Assembly: GCA_947623455.1 (NCBI GenBank)
Contig: OX392534.1
Location: 8,132,001 to 8,196,000 of the forward strand
Origin: Mimachlamys varia
Taxonomy: Eukaryota > Mollusca > Bivalvia > Pectinida > Pectinidae
DNA length: 64,000 nt
Direction: 5' to 3'
Translations under genes and position numbers: made by a program
Notes under the pieces: model-generated
Databases searched by the model: none
What the model was told of the DNA's origin: nothing
What the model saw: the letters and a program-made list of their open reading frames with translations, nothing else
Shown here: in pieces, positions 1 through 12,671 of the stretch
Numbering within the stretch: position 1 is the stretch's first letter
Layout of the letters: each line of letters starts with the position of its first letter

Positions 1-135
1 AACGTGTGGACGAGATATTTACCTGTGTCACGAGCCAGGGATCACTCACTCGACACGAGATGGTTTTGTGCATAAATTGCACGATTTCCGCGAAATAAAG
101 CACAGATGACATTAATTATGGAACACCCCTCGTAG
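1..135 (-). mobile_element. mariner-like element, terminal fragment (continues beyond window start)
   Basis: The reverse complement of this stretch matches the left end of the mariner at 30902-31036 almost base for base, starting with the outer end tacgaggggtgtt. It is therefore the 5' terminal repeat and leader of a second mariner copy read on the minus strand, with its transposase lying outside the window. The TA at the outer edge (134-135) fits the TA target-site rule of Tc1/mariner elements. No transposase coding sequence is visible here. Confidence 0.85.
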
Positions 136-640
136 ATGGTATGCCATGGAAGAGGGCCAACTATACGATCAATAACAAGTTTAGATCCACCACAACTAAA
201 CATTGTAAACGTCAGTGAAACTGTAGGCGGCCTTCATTCAATTTGGATGTAACGGCTGACCTTTCATAGCACTATGAACGTTTAAAAAATGACATTCAAT
301 CCTTATTTGAGCCCTTCACTCTAAACCAGAAAGTACAACCCAAAGGGTAACATTTTATGTGGCTTCCATCCGAACCTTACAATTACTTTAAAAGCACATA
401 TATTCAAAGAAAATGTAGTTGCAAGTAAACCAAACATTGAAGCAACAACAACCAAAATATAACTAAACATCTTAGCTACATATAGCTTTTATAGGATTTT
501 GGCCAAGACTTCTCATAATTTCATATTTCAATCTCATTTGATGCAACAATACGTGCAGTGACAGATACCTCGTCTCCATCGGCGTTGTGAACATGAACTA
601 GCAAGATGACGCCCCATTTATACATTGTATCAGCCTTGTA
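136..640. other. no recognisable feature
   Basis: This is AT-rich sequence between the mariner end and the first RT-family 3' UTR copy. I see no ORF of interest, repeat unit or RNA gene. Confidence 0.5.
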
Positions 641-890
641 AATATGACAATGATGACTCGGTTCTCATTTTGGGGATTGATGCTTACTTGGGTGTGACAA
701 CGATTTTTATCGCGGGTGTCGTCGATGAAGAATAAGACGCTTACTCTTCCGGAACACCTGGTCTTATTTTCTTGTGCTTTTACGAAAGTATCCATGTAAA
801 TATTTCCTTTGTTCCTATTTTGCCTCTAGTTTAATCGATTTTTAGTTTGGATTATGATTTTGTTGACGCTTTTGTATTCTCTGATTTTTT
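641..890 (+). repeat. RT family (Penelope-like?) 3' UTR copy
   Basis: This matches the shared 3' end of the dispersed RT family. It opens near tatgacaatgatgactcgg, runs through the gacgcttactcttccgg block, and ends with the terminal block ttgttgacgc followed by tattctctga. No coding part remains. The ORF on its minus strand (598-795) is a by-product of the repeat. Confidence 0.85.
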
Positions 891-2160
891 TCGACTGGAA
901 TTATAGGTCACGTGATGTATGACGTCATTGAGGCACAACCTATCCGATGCCTGTCCCTATTCTGACACGCTTATTATATATTTATGTTTTATCTGCAAGT
1001 GTAAGTATGGACTTCTAACAAAGTTTCTTGATGTAAGTAATAACAGCAACAAATGGGTGTTGTGTGGTTAAAATTATCAATCGTCATTAATGATCTTATC
1101 AGAAAAAAACAAACTGATCTAATTCTAATTCCGGTTATTGCATTCAATTCTAATCGTTCGTGACGTAACTCCAAGTTGAGAGACAGTGATACAATTTACA
1201 CATCTGAATTAACAGCTATATAAATTACCTGTGGTCTTTCCTATCATACTTTAATACCTAAACTTATCATGATCCTGTTTGTGAAAACTGTATGAAAAAT
1301 AAGATTTAAACTCGTTCAATAATTTGAATCCTAGTTGAAATAAATATCACTAAATAAAGTGAGCCTGACACAATTTATTTATTTAACGTGATTGAATTTC
1401 ACGTATACATGTACTTATGATTCTGTTTCTGTTTTTTTATAATTCCAAGAATATGAAGCAGTATTTCCCTGCGCTAGGATTTAGAGATGACTTAACACAC
1501 ATATGTTGCACCTTATAGATTTAGTAATAGATACAATATGCCGAAAAAAATGAATTTAGAGTTATTATTTCGAACTGCAATTACAATTTAGTGACAAGGA
1601 GATGTTGTAAAAGCGTATGCAATATTCATAGGTTAATCAATGTAATGGACTGACGTGTTAATGAATTAAGTAACAAGTAAAGAAGTCGGGGAGGACCTTT
1701 CTTCACATACCGATTTTAGTCCACTTTTTAGCAATATTTCAATTTAACACAAATAATTCAGACTGTCATGTTTTCACATCTATTTGTGACAGTGTCTGCT
1801 TCATTCAAACTTGGCAGGAATTGTTTGTTTACGTGCACAGTCCGGAAAAATTGAATGAAAGTTTTTGAATTTCATGTGTACGAGCTGTACTACTACCAGG
1901 GACTTGTTCATTGTATGTTATAGAGTGGATAGAGTGGTGGGGGGGGGGGGGGCACTTAAAACATAACATCCCCGTGACTTTATTAACTTTATTATCTCCA
2001 CAAATCAAACTGTTGGTGTCATGATAGATTAAACATCAGAAGTACTAATTCATTGTTCAGCGTTAAGAGTTTGTATTAGCAAATCACATGATTTTAAAAT
2101 CACCAAGATCATCGTATATTACCGGACACTATATATGCAATCAAAGAAGATTTGATGTTT
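891..2160. other. unannotated AT-rich stretch with a short dispersed repeat and a G14 run
   Basis: No gene is visible. Positions 1494-1562 are a diverged copy of the repeat at 5737-5880. Positions 1939-1952 are a run of 14 G, a likely slippage or assembly-sensitive site. Confidence 0.5.
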
Positions 2161-2294
2161 GCTTTACGGTTACGTAAACTGAGTAAATATCATTGACCTA
2201 CATGTAATAAAACGAGTTAAGTTTAAAACTGTTAGTAAAGCACAACGTTGACAAAAAGACACATGTTTTGAAAACGATACAATAAACCAGCAAA
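2161..2294 (+). repeat. left arm of a long inverted duplication
   Basis: This segment, beginning gctttacggttacgtaaact, reappears reverse-complemented at 3763-3893 with scattered mismatches. Together the arms bracket about 1.5 kb. A foldback DNA element with long terminal inverted repeats would look like this, but I see no transposase and no clear target duplication. Confidence 0.75.
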
Positions 2295-3762
2295 TTTTAC
2301 ATCTCGTGGATACAGTTTGGAACACATATTCATTCATGATTCATCACTGTATGCTGTTTTTATTCAATTCCAGCTTAAACAACGTCTATAAAATCGTTTG
2401 AAAATAATGCAATTTCAAGAAAATGACGGGTGATTTTGCCTCCGTCAGGTCCATGTACATGTAATATACTCGCGATCGCTATGCGTTCCTGTTGCTACTG
2501 TATTCAAATGTTATTTATAAAACCAATATGTAACGTGTCTCTTAAGATCATATAGTCCTATCACAGACTTTTTTCTAATTCCGTGGTTCTATGTAGAAGT
2601 ATTATTGCTAACACGAGGCGGTTGTGTACAGCGTATATTTGCACATACAGCCTCACCAGCATCACGATATCTTTAATTGGAATTTCCTATTTCCTTTCTT
2701 CATTTTATGATTACAAATGATATTTTTGTCTAGATATTTTATTCGGTTATTAAATGGATAAGACAACAAGCAAGATTGACATACATGTCGAATTCAATAG
2801 GCAGTTTTCTACTAAACTATCTTCGTCAATGTACAACTCAGGTTACCTGAGTCAATTAGTTGTGCTTCAATGACGTCAATCTACCACGTGACCGGTCAGC
2901 TAATTATTTCTCGCCAATCGGGAGCGATCAAACTTAACTGTAAATATCTGCAAGTTTCATCACTTTTTATAAGATTTGCCAAATTCGTGACCAAAATTCT
3001 TTAAATACCGCATTAGAATCGATATTACGGATTCACAATACGGCCGCCTAATGAGTCAAACTGACGAGACCCCCAACACCTTCGGGACAAGCATTCCATT
3101 CACGGGATCAGCAGCCAATCAGTAACCGCTTTTGATGCTGACTTTATAATAGCACTCACATCTAAATAGTCAAATGGAAAGTTAGATTTTAAAATCACAA
3201 TATGTAATCACGTTTTGAGCATAAATTACGCTAATTGCTTAGCTGTCTCGTAATTAACGAACCAACAATCAACTTCTTTTGCTTGTTGGTGTAGGCTGTT
3301 GTTCGAGATAGTGGACTACAATAACTGTATGTGGTAGTCTAACTTCTCCAGCTTGGTCTATCATTATCTAGAACATGATGACGGAGTCGTTGATCTATAA
3401 TTACACTGTCACCCCAAAGGCTGGAACGTAAAACCTCCACAAAGACACAATATCAGCGCAAAGATTTAGGTGTATCACTCATCACAAAGATCATTAGTAC
3501 AATGGCTTGGGTTGTCTTCGGAGGGATAATGTGCTCGCTTACTTCAAAGGACGTTAAAAAACACAATATTGTTTCCTCCCTTGCAGTCGTCTCGGCTGCC
3601 AACCCCAGATTGCGTCCACGTTAACAAGCTATATGGAACAGAGTGGTTCAATAGAGTCGATCCATACGTAGACCAAACAGGATAGTAAACGGCGTTATTT
3701 CTTATAAATACAAGCAAACTCTAGTTCATGTACATTTATTGCTAAGACATGTTTATTTCTCA
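2295..3762. other. interior of the inverted duplication; no gene seen
   Basis: This is AT-rich sequence without a recognisable coding region, lying between the two inverted arms. It could be the body of a non-autonomous element or ordinary spacer trapped between two insertions. Confidence 0.4.
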
Positions 3763-3893
3763 TTTGCTGGTTTATTATATCGTTTTCAAAACTTGTGTCT
3801 TTTTGGCAACGTTAAGCTTCACAGTTTTAAATTTTAATTCGTTGTATTACATATAGGTCAATGATATTTACTCAGTTTACGTAACCGTAAAGG
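3763..3893 (-). repeat. right arm of the long inverted duplication
   Basis: This is the reverse complement of 2161-2294 with point differences and small indels. It ends with gtaaccgtaaag, the mirror of the left arm's start. Confidence 0.75.
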
Positions 3894-4551
3894 ACAGAGT
3901 ATGCAGAGATTTCCAAATATTTTTGTCTTTGTTTCACGGATACAGTGAAGACATACAATCATATTCTTTGACAAAGTTATCGCCATGTGGATTTAAATTA
4001 TTCATTTTGGAAGACTTCGTATTTCTGGGTATGATTATTTTTTAATCACAATGAGTTCGACTCTATAGGTAGGTCGTTATTGAAAGGTGATATTTGAACA
4101 CGTAGCTTAGATAGGTTCTGACACATGAAATAACTTGTTGATTAATCTTTAAATGTTTAGCAAATAAGTCCAATATAGCCAAACTTGCTAGATACTACTG
4201 AAATGTTTTCTGTACTTTTGTCCTCTGCATCGACATATAAAAAATATCTAATCAACGATTCTTAACGTCGTTTTCGAGTAATTATCTAAACACTTTGGTA
4301 TTTTAATTGAAAGTGATATTGCTATCGTACCGATTATCCGTAATTATATATTTTTTCAGAGTCTATATGGATGAACCAGCAGTAATTTGCCTAAATGTTG
4401 TTTGTACCGGAAGCTAATTAAACTTAATGAGATTCCATATTGTTTTAAACGTATTATTTTACTTTGATACGTCGAAACGTATCTAGGTTTCATTACAACC
4501 ACTAATTAAGGCAATTTTGTAAATACTATCTTTACGACCAACATGGACAGC
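3894..4551. other. no recognisable feature
   Basis: This is AT-rich spacer. Nothing repeats or codes by eye. Confidence 0.4.
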
Positions 4552-5025
4552 TTACTACTAAGCTATACGATAAACGTGATGGCTTCAATTTTCCGATCTA
4601 AATATCGGAATTTTCGTGATCGATGTCGACTTCTGACAAACAAACTAACAACACAAGGATTCGAGAGATGCAGGTTGATCAGAACTATTAGCAAGTTTTA
4701 TGGTCGCCATCTTTGTCTCATTGAGAAATATTCTGTTTCTTTAAGTATTATGAAGATGGACGTTTTTGAGTATGCTCATTGGTGTGTTAACTTCTGGTGA
4801 TTGACAATGACATGCGGTATTTATGTTTACTTAAATGTGACAAAGATTTACATGGCGGTTGTCGTCGTTGAAGCAGAAGACGCTAACTCTTCCGGAATAC
4901 CTTGTATTATTATCTTGTATTTTACGAGGGTCCCCATGTAAATCTTTTCTTTGTTCATATTTTGCCCCTGGTTTAAACGATTTTGAGTTTGGATTATGAT
5001 TTTGTTAACGTTTCGGTATTCTCTT
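4552..5025 (+). mobile_element. RT family (Penelope-like?) copy: C-terminal coding fragment plus 3' UTR
   Basis: The coding piece (4543-4800 frame) reads KYRNFRDRCRLLTNKLTTQG, then SKFYGRH, LIEKYSVSL and MKMDVFEYAH. This is the C-terminal segment shared with copies at 13492, 14669, 40005 and 59545. Just upstream, agctatacgataaacgtgat corresponds to the LYDKRD block in another frame, so an internal deletion joins two parts of the parent ORF. After the stop the family 3' UTR follows, ending at tttcggtattctct. The RT catalytic core is absent, so this is a dead 5'-truncated copy. Confidence 0.8.
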
Positions 5026-6534
5026 ATTTATCTCTACGCAATAGATGAGTGTTGTTCAAAGCTCAGGCTATCATATATGTATACTCATTATAACTGCTGA
5101 ATACCATTATGTTTATAACACACTTGGAATAAACCTTAAAAGCATTTTGATTGGCTGACATGTTGGACTTTGACCGCAACAACGTCACTTGCGGATTGTT
5201 GACGTCGTCATATACTTGCGAGAACATACGATCGATATGTTAACGCCCATATTTTCCGCTGTTAATTGACATTTGATTGAATGAATTACTGCTTTTTCGG
5301 ATGAAATTGTGGTAGAAACAGGTCCCACGACTCGTGATTGTTAGAGATAAGGGCCCTTTTTACTCTGGTTTGTTAATTTTCAAAAGCTACGGAAACACTC
5401 GCTAAAGCTCGTATCCTTTGTAACTCTCGGAAATTAACTAACTCGATTAAAATAAATACATAAAATAGCCACTCGTTGTGTAACCTCTATTTACACGTGA
5501 GTATCTTACAGATGTGTTTAATGACAAAGGAGAGTTTCTGCATAATTATACATTGTGGTACAGTACTATAATTGTGTTTTACTTTTGTACAGACCATAAA
5601 CAACTCTACCGAGGTTGTACAGATCTTACAAAAGTTATATGCATATCTGGTATACATGTGAGTGATAATTATTGTTAATTTATTCTACTTTAAATGAGTA
5701 CTTACGTTTACTACTGTACACTGTACTGTACGTGACGTAACACACACATATATTGCACCTGTTCAATTTATTAATAGACACAGTATGCCGAAAAAAATGA
5801 ATTAAACTGCATCATACACTTTTTTTAGTCCTCAAGGACTCTTCGATGATGATAGGGGCCAAAAGGTGGAAATCTAAAATGTCTAAACTAATGTAGACGC
5901 AGGAGGGTGATGTGCGTAAAACCGCTTTAATTATGAATTAGAAGAAATCATTTTAACTAGTTATGCACAATTTCAAATCGCGTACTACGGAAATGTGTAT
6001 ATTATGTACCGTGCCACTTCTCACTAGATCGAACACAGATATATAACACTCTACATGGACAGTACGATACACAACATCATTATGTGTATTGGGAATAGTT
6101 TATATATTATGAGGTATACACAAATTAGCTAATGATTGTAATGTACTTTTCTGTGATACTCTGACCTAGCGGCGAACATTAACTGTATTCACCTATGTCC
6201 GAAATACCCTAACACGACCAATTAACTTGTCATATCAAACAATTATATTGTTATGATTTTGTCACATTTTAACACTTCCATAGGGCGATGTTTGATTGAT
6301 TAACCAATTACGTCTGTACGTTCATGCCGCATTAACAGTGAATTGTGATTTCCCCGGTAATCTCAGTGATATCTTTACATTATATGAATACCAACCGAAA
6401 CAAGAAGTGTCATCCGTAGGATAACTAGTACATATGTACCCCACAGATGCTGATAGTTTATTATCATTTATTGACGGTCAACTTACATAAATCTATATAG
6501 AAAGGAAATGTTCAGAATCGATTTTTTTTATTTA
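5026..6534. other. unannotated stretch holding one dispersed repeat
   Basis: Apart from the repeat at 5737-5880 nothing is recognisable. The rest is AT-rich spacer. Confidence 0.4.
5737..5880 (+). repeat. short dispersed repeat, family also at 52385-52515 and 1494-1562
   Basis: This contains atgccgaaaaaaatgaatt and a block around ctcaaggactcttcgat followed by ggggccaaaaggtg. The same blocks, reverse-complemented, occur at 52385-52515. A shorter part occurs in direct orientation at 1494-1562. I see no coding potential. The class is unknown, possibly a small non-autonomous transposon. Confidence 0.7.
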
Positions 6535-6765
6535 GGGATTCCGAAAAGTTAAAAAAAACTCATAATCCAAACTCAAAATCGATTAAACTAATCAAAATAT
6601 GATCAAAGGAAATATTTACATGGAAGAATAAGACCAGGTTTTTCGGAAAAGTAAGCGTCTTCTGCTTCATCGACGACAACCGCCATGCAAATCTTTGTAA
6701 CATCCAAGCAAACACCAAGTCCTCAAAATGAGAATCGTAATCGTTACGATTTTCGTATAGATTAG
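6535..6765 (-). repeat. RT family 3' UTR copy
   Basis: This is a minus-strand copy of the family 3' UTR. It has cataatccaaactcaaaatc, the aagtaagcgtcttctgcttc block and cctcaaaatgagaatcg. A nearby stretch (6885-7450) carries RT coding sequence of the same family in the same orientation, so the two may be remnants of one insertion. Confidence 0.8.
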
Positions 6766-6884
6766 TAGTGAGGTGTCCATGTTAGTTAAAGTTGAATTAA
6801 TGATTAAAGTAGGAAAATGATATTGAAAGCTTCGTTGCTTGTTTGTTTTGTGCCCTAAGTTTAAAATTGTCAAAAGGGTAAATG

Positions 6885-7450
6885 CATCCCGTTAAGTCAG
6901 CAAACGTCTTATTATTTATAAACAACACGTTATCGATATACCTGAAAGTGAATTGAAAGATTGCAAAGGTTCTTGTTACCTGTCCTTATAAGTCTATAAT
7001 GTAAAATTCAGTCTCGTTTGAAAACAAAAACAGGTCAAGTGCAGAACACAGTTTGTTCCGATAGTGCCAATAATTTGCTAGAAAAATCTTTCCTACGAAG
7101 AAATCAATCAGGACTTCAATCACTCGTTATATGTCTCCCTCGTTATATTTTGCATAAGGTTGTTTTTTACAAGTATGATCCAGGAAAGCTCACAACCATA
7201 TAATCGTCCACCTTTCTCAGCACTTGGCATGTGGCATAATGTATGGTAGTGTACAGGTTGAGAAAATCAAATGTTTTGATAGACGAAACAATTTTGAGAA
7301 GGGGTGCTCAAGACTGATCAGAAGATCCTTTCAGTTCTTTTAAAATCCATATCTCGTAAATGCCACTCCTGGAGTATCAAGTGTCGGAACAACACATCCA
7401 GCAAGACAATCTTAAACAATTTGCATTATGCTGATATTAGTGTTCAAGAA
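6885..7450 (-). pseudogene. reverse-transcriptase fragment of the dispersed RT family
   Basis: Read on the minus strand this carries the RT core of the family. There is a motif-B-like GTN region at about 7029-7075 and a motif-C-like FRYIDN at about 6929-6945, where YIDD would be expected. It is followed by INNKTFADL. Several stops and frameshifts interrupt it. A YIDD motif with an upstream GTN motif resembles Penelope-like RTs, but this assignment rests on remembered family features and not on a search. This is the only copy here that keeps the catalytic palm region over several hundred bases, and its second catalytic Asp is already replaced by Asn. Confidence 0.65.
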
Positions 7451-9229
7451 AATTCGGATATTTAATTTTTATCAATTTTCTTCAGTTCACAGAACAAGAA
7501 ATGTTTTACTTTGATATAAGTTTATGATTAATTATATCGAAACATATAATTTGCTATCCTAGAGCTTAGAGCTGAACTGTTGATACATTGTTTTTAAGTG
7601 AAGCCGATCTTATCATTACTTGAAGGACTTCGCATGGCCCGGAAAATGTTGACATCGTTTTGGGTGTCAAGGTGATTGCTAGGCTATTTTGGAATTCAGC
7701 ATCAATTATCCGTGTTAGTGTGATGACCATGCATACATGTATATATGACAAACGCTAATTATATCTACATGTACATGCTATTTAATCTATTTTAACTTAT
7801 GCTGATTTAATGTAATGTAATGATTCCAAGATTGTAGACCACGAGCAGTTTCAGGTTTTTATAGCCAATATTTACGTTTAGACAAAGCAAGTGTTAAACT
7901 GTTGATGTTTTGAAAACGTAAGAAACTCTCATTAAAAATAGACCACACTTTAGTATTTTAATGGTAAGATAGGGAACGTTCATCTGAGCGTGATCAACCT
8001 TTTAACATTTGTCGTTTTGTTTGTATTTGTTGTTAAAAGGGTTTAAACTGTGGTTAATAAGCTGTTCTGTAGTTTATGTCGCTCTGCCAAGACGTCGCAT
8101 TGCGTGCCTAGTTTGAATTTAACAAGTATTTGGATTTTATGATTACTGTTTGGTGCAGCATTCCTTGCGTGGAGCGATCAGTGTTTGCATGTGTCTTTTG
8201 ATACATAGACGTGTCAGTGTATATTATCGTCCTGTGCTAAAGTCTGCTGGGACGAATATTTTTATAGCTCTTTGCTGAAGTGCCGTTTTTCTATATTGCG
8301 TGTTTGGCAAGTTGGGTATTTTATTTTATTTATTATCTCTTACAGATCTTGATTTTTTTATAGATCATGATGACTTTTTCTCTTGTCTTCCTTTTTTCTA
8401 TTTTGTTCATATTGGTCTCAGGTTTAGGTCATCAATTTTGTTTAAATAATGATATTGTACGCATGCAATTTTGTGTTTGGTAAATTGACTTGCAGATTGG
8501 GTTCCAGTAAAACACTAGAAGTACATGTAATTAACAGTGTTTGCATTTAATGGAAACCGTTTATGAATTTGTTTAGTTTAAATGCGATATCTGGTACAAT
8601 TCCAACATTATAATTTTGTTTGAACGTTAGGTAATACGAGCATCGTTAAATTAGGATCGTAACCACACAATGCAGCAACTAAACATGAGAGAAACAACTT
8701 TTTGTTTTTTAATTTCTGTAAACATCTGAAATGGAATACCACATTGAATAAGCAATTATCTGCATTGAGTTGAACGTAATGTAACTAAATCTTTTTAATC
8801 ACAATGTTTCTTCACTGGTTTGAAAATGTTATATTTTCTAACATCTATTTTTTGAAAAATCATAAATGCAAAGTTCATTTCATTTCAACAAGTTATTTTG
8901 ACAGAAGATGTTACAAGTCAATGTTGATAAAATAACAGGCAAAGCCTATATTAATTCTCTACACTAGATGGCAAAAGTAAACTTATAATATTAATTCAGA
9001 TTTGATTTGATAATTAGGGAAAGTAATGAAATGAAAAGCTAGTACACCACAGGGTAAAGGGAGGTAATCCTTTAAAGAGGAAGGGGAGGTAAGTCATGAA
9101 ATACACTCTCACACTTCATACACACTTGACACACCATGCACATTACATTATAAAATTTTGTTATAATATTACAAGATTATCAACAGTAATTGACAGAGTT
9201 GCCCATATATTCAATATTGCATTGGTCAT
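7451..9229. other. no recognisable feature
   Basis: This is AT-rich sequence. No repeat, coding region or RNA gene was recognised. Confidence 0.4.
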
Positions 9230-10490
9230 CAGTCATGCTTAACGATTATTCATATACGTTTCTTAAAGAAGACAATAAAATTGAGTAAAAACGTATTTGA
9301 TACAGTTTTTAATACATCTTGGCTTCCTAAGTCATATATGAATTAAAGCTATGAGATTTTTCAATAAGGTAAGCTTCTGTTTGTAAACCCTTCACAAGCA
9401 GGACAGCCTTGGAGTAGCACATTTATATTTATATGATTATAATTAGCGTGGCTATTAAGAGAAAAACATAATGTGATTCTTTGGTAATCATACAAGGGAC
9501 ATTCCAGAAAGTAATGAGACACTGTTTCATATTCAGCTGAATAGTTACAAGCAGGACTATTAGTTAAATTATCACAATTTAAATCAAAATCAAAATTACT
9601 ACATGAGTTTCTCAGTTGACAAAGGATTCCTCCACAGAAATAATTTCTTTATTGAGATAGTTTTTCAGTGCAGCAGGAGAGGGAGAGTTGAGAAGATCAG
9701 TACTAGCAGTGTTAATTGTGCGATACATATAGGGAAAGAAGATGTCAAAGTAATTATTAATTCTACATAATGGTGGATTAAAAAGCCTTGTTTGTCTAAG
9801 AGGGTAGGAGGTGTCATCTGGATTGTTTGTAAAGGGCTCTAAAATGTCTTGTAAGTATTGCGGTGCCTGACCATGCATAATTTTGTACATCATTACCGGT
9901 ATATGTTTGTGGTAAAGATAGTGTTTTCCAACCCCGTTTATTGTAAAGATTTTTATGTGATGTGACAGTAGACTCGCCAGGCATAAAACCAGACTGATGC
10001 TTGGTGATTATATTATTTTCAATTATGAAGTTATAGAGATATTTAAAAATGATTTTTTTTCCATTATTTTACTAAAACATGAAGTTATAGAAATCGGTCT
10101 GTAATTCAACACATCATTAGATGATCAATTTCCCTTGTAAATAGCATTAGTATTTGCTTGTTCCAACTTGTTTTATTGAATAGGAGCATGAGTGTTAATT
10201 TAAGAGAGGCATGAAGATTTTTTACAATTTTTGGAACAACACCATCAGGGCCTGGAGGTTTACTAGTGTTGAGGGTACTGATTTGGTCAGAAACATCTTG
10301 TTCAGTAACATGAATATTTGTTAGTGAGTAGGGGTGTTGGGTTGCACTTTCGGAGGTAATTCAAGGTCATGTGATGATGTAGATATATTAGTGAAGTGCT
10401 TGTTAAGAAGTTCTGTCTTGTCAATTGGACGATGAATAAATTGCTTGTTACATTGAAGAGGTGGAAAAGTACTGGTTTTATTCGTACAAG
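9230..10490 (-). pseudogene. decayed LINE (non-LTR retrotransposon) RT and C-terminal region
   Basis: Read right to left on the minus strand, the pieces follow LINE ORF2 order. An N-terminal linker is followed by KPPGPDGVVPKIVKN (RT finger region, about 10230). A broken YRP-type block and QSGFMPGEST come next (about 9980). After a jump the C-terminal domain reads MMYKIMHGQAPQYLQDIL (9893 leftward). Last is a cysteine/histidine region, SPACNYSAEYETVSHYFLECP (written here as SPAC, then HYFLECP), at about 9480-9560. The palm motifs A to C between about 9900 and 9950 are missing, so an internal deletion removed the catalytic core. Frameshifts and stops are frequent. The clade is not determined; it is clearly different from the LINE at 46303. 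Confidence 0.85.
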
Positions 10491-12339
10491 ATCAGCGGTA
10501 GACATTGGCTATACAAGCAGTGTAATACCAAACAACTACATACCTTTATTACAACGACTAACAATTAATCCAAGCACATATTTGGGAAAATGGAAAAAAT
10601 GTAGTATACCAAAGCCATACTGCGAAAATAAGCTGGCTGTCAAAGTGCCAAGATACGCTATATCTTGTGATAGAAGGTCGACGTGTTTGTGCTCTTCAGT
10701 ATGGCGGGTTGGTGCTTGATGAACTTACCCGTTTTTAATCCACTTTAACAGATAGTGTATCATGTCATCGAGAAATAAAAAAAAACGTTATCCTCTCAAA
10801 ACAACGTCTTTGCTATCAGCAAAAGCCTTCGCTTTCATCCTTGAGGAAATGTATTGTTTTTATACCCAAGATGAATATATTTTTATATTTGAAAGACATC
10901 ACATAGCCCACTATTTTGTTTTTAGTTTTAGAAAATCAATCCATCAGATAAACCGCTTTATAATAAGGGTTTTTTATCGCAGAAAAATATGGTTTCGTGC
11001 GTGGATTTTGCACAATCTTTTATTGACACTTCTGTGAAGCATAATTGATTATATCTATCATTGAGTCATCAATGAAAACAAAACGTAAAATGAAGTGTAT
11101 GATGACTGTCATTCTACCCCATTACAACAAACGAAGCACTCTCTTGAATAATTAGAAAATCCTGAACTTTACACATTGTGAGAAACCATAACATGTAATA
11201 ACACATGCCCTGTCCAAAACAATGAACGAATAACGTTAAGCAGCTTGTATGAAGCACGCCAAATTCGACACAGACTCAGGCAGAGTAAAGTACAAATATA
11301 GATCACCATCACAGATCGTGACTTCCCTGACCGACGCAAAAGGACGCCTCATTATTTACGTCATAAAATCGAATTCACTGTTATGATTTTAATCTAAAGC
11401 AAATACGTGTCTAATTTATTATGTAATGTTAACTTGGTGCCAAACATTTACGTTAAATCAAATTCACGATTAAATTTTTATTTCTAAGCGCCATTATGTG
11501 TCTATTTTACGTATGCACGATTTACTTGACAATGAGATAACATGATTTGAGCAAAGGTCTGAAAAAAATAATTACAAAAGTGCATATGTAAGAAAACGAC
11601 ACATTTAAATGTATAGCTTGCAAAGTACTTTGCTATACCGATACCTCCTTTTTACACGAATCATGAAGATATCAAAATAAGTTCTCAGATAATACACAAT
11701 CTACAACAACTCCTGTTAAAGTACCTTGTGATGTTATTCTGTGTAAATGACACAGGTGAGAAGCATGTTACTGAGCACAAATGTATATATTGTAGAACAT
11801 GGACACCCTCCCTAAGCACCCCATTCTCAATCTCCACTTCCACTCCTTGTTAGGAGTCGGTTGGGTCTAAATAAGCAGTTCAAGGAAATCGCTTTTTTTC
11901 TGACGAATCCGAGATTAGTTGGAAATCGCTTTGTGTCGATCTGCAAATTGCGAGGAAGTCAATATGCTACAACGCATTTGATGTAAACAAATAAAGATTT
12001 TTTTTGATACTGTACTTGCTATATTCCATAGATGTAAGATTGTTCAACTATTACAATGCAACAGTTATTCACTATAAGAATCGAAGCATTTATGAGAAGT
12101 GTGCGCAATGTTTATTTTCATAATTCAATAGGTAAAACAGCTTTGTTTGACTTGTGTAAAATTTCTTTTTATTATATTTTTACTTTTCAAATGTACAAAA
12201 AGTGACCCGCCATCAAAAAACTACCCGGGGTCATTATTATACTAGGCCATCTGTAGAAAAATTACCCCATTTGATAATTCTTTAATTCGTCTCATGAAAA
12301 AAATGATGATGGCTAGTTTTCCACCCGGGCCATTTTTTA
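10491..12339. other. no recognisable feature
   Basis: This is AT-rich spacer. The plus-strand open frames at 10396-10719 and 10762-11037 show no family resemblance, and the first overlaps the LINE on the other strand. Confidence 0.4.
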
Positions 12340-12341
12340 CG

Positions 12342-12618
12342 TTACACTGGAGCTGCTGAATTAGTTGTTCCCTTTGATCGAATCGAACTCGCCCATTGCC
12401 CTGGCATCGGAGGCTCGGCATTATTGTCGACTGCTAGAACTTTTCTATTGGGGACAAATGATCTTGAAGAAATGGCATCAGCAGTAGATATTGATGATAT
12501 ACTGCTGCAGGATTTAAAAAGTAATGAATTGGAAGATGAGAATGATTCTACTTTCCCGATCAACTTATCCCTATCAGCTGTGTACCCCATCGCATTGGTT
12601 TTGATTTCGGCGGATTAG
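12342..12618 (+). other. coding-looking open frame of unknown nature
   Basis: A plus-strand frame is open from about 12330 to the TAG at 12616-12618, with no ATG until 12472. The product is balanced and acidic (EEMASAVDIDDILLQDLK, then NELEDENDSTFP) and base composition is less AT-biased than the surroundings, as expected of a captured exon or degenerate gene piece. I recognise no domain. The upstream edge lacks a convincing splice acceptor, and the minus strand is also open (12342-12590), so this may be chance. Confidence 0.25.
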
Positions 12619-12671
12619 GCCTCGCTACTTTTCAGTAAGCAAGTAAAGGAAACAAAATAATAACAGTATTT

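Noticed and set aside
1939..1952. A G-quadruplex candidate (also at 28754-28765)
   Set aside because: Each is a single homopolymer run and not four separate G-tracts. The exact length is also unreliable in assemblies.
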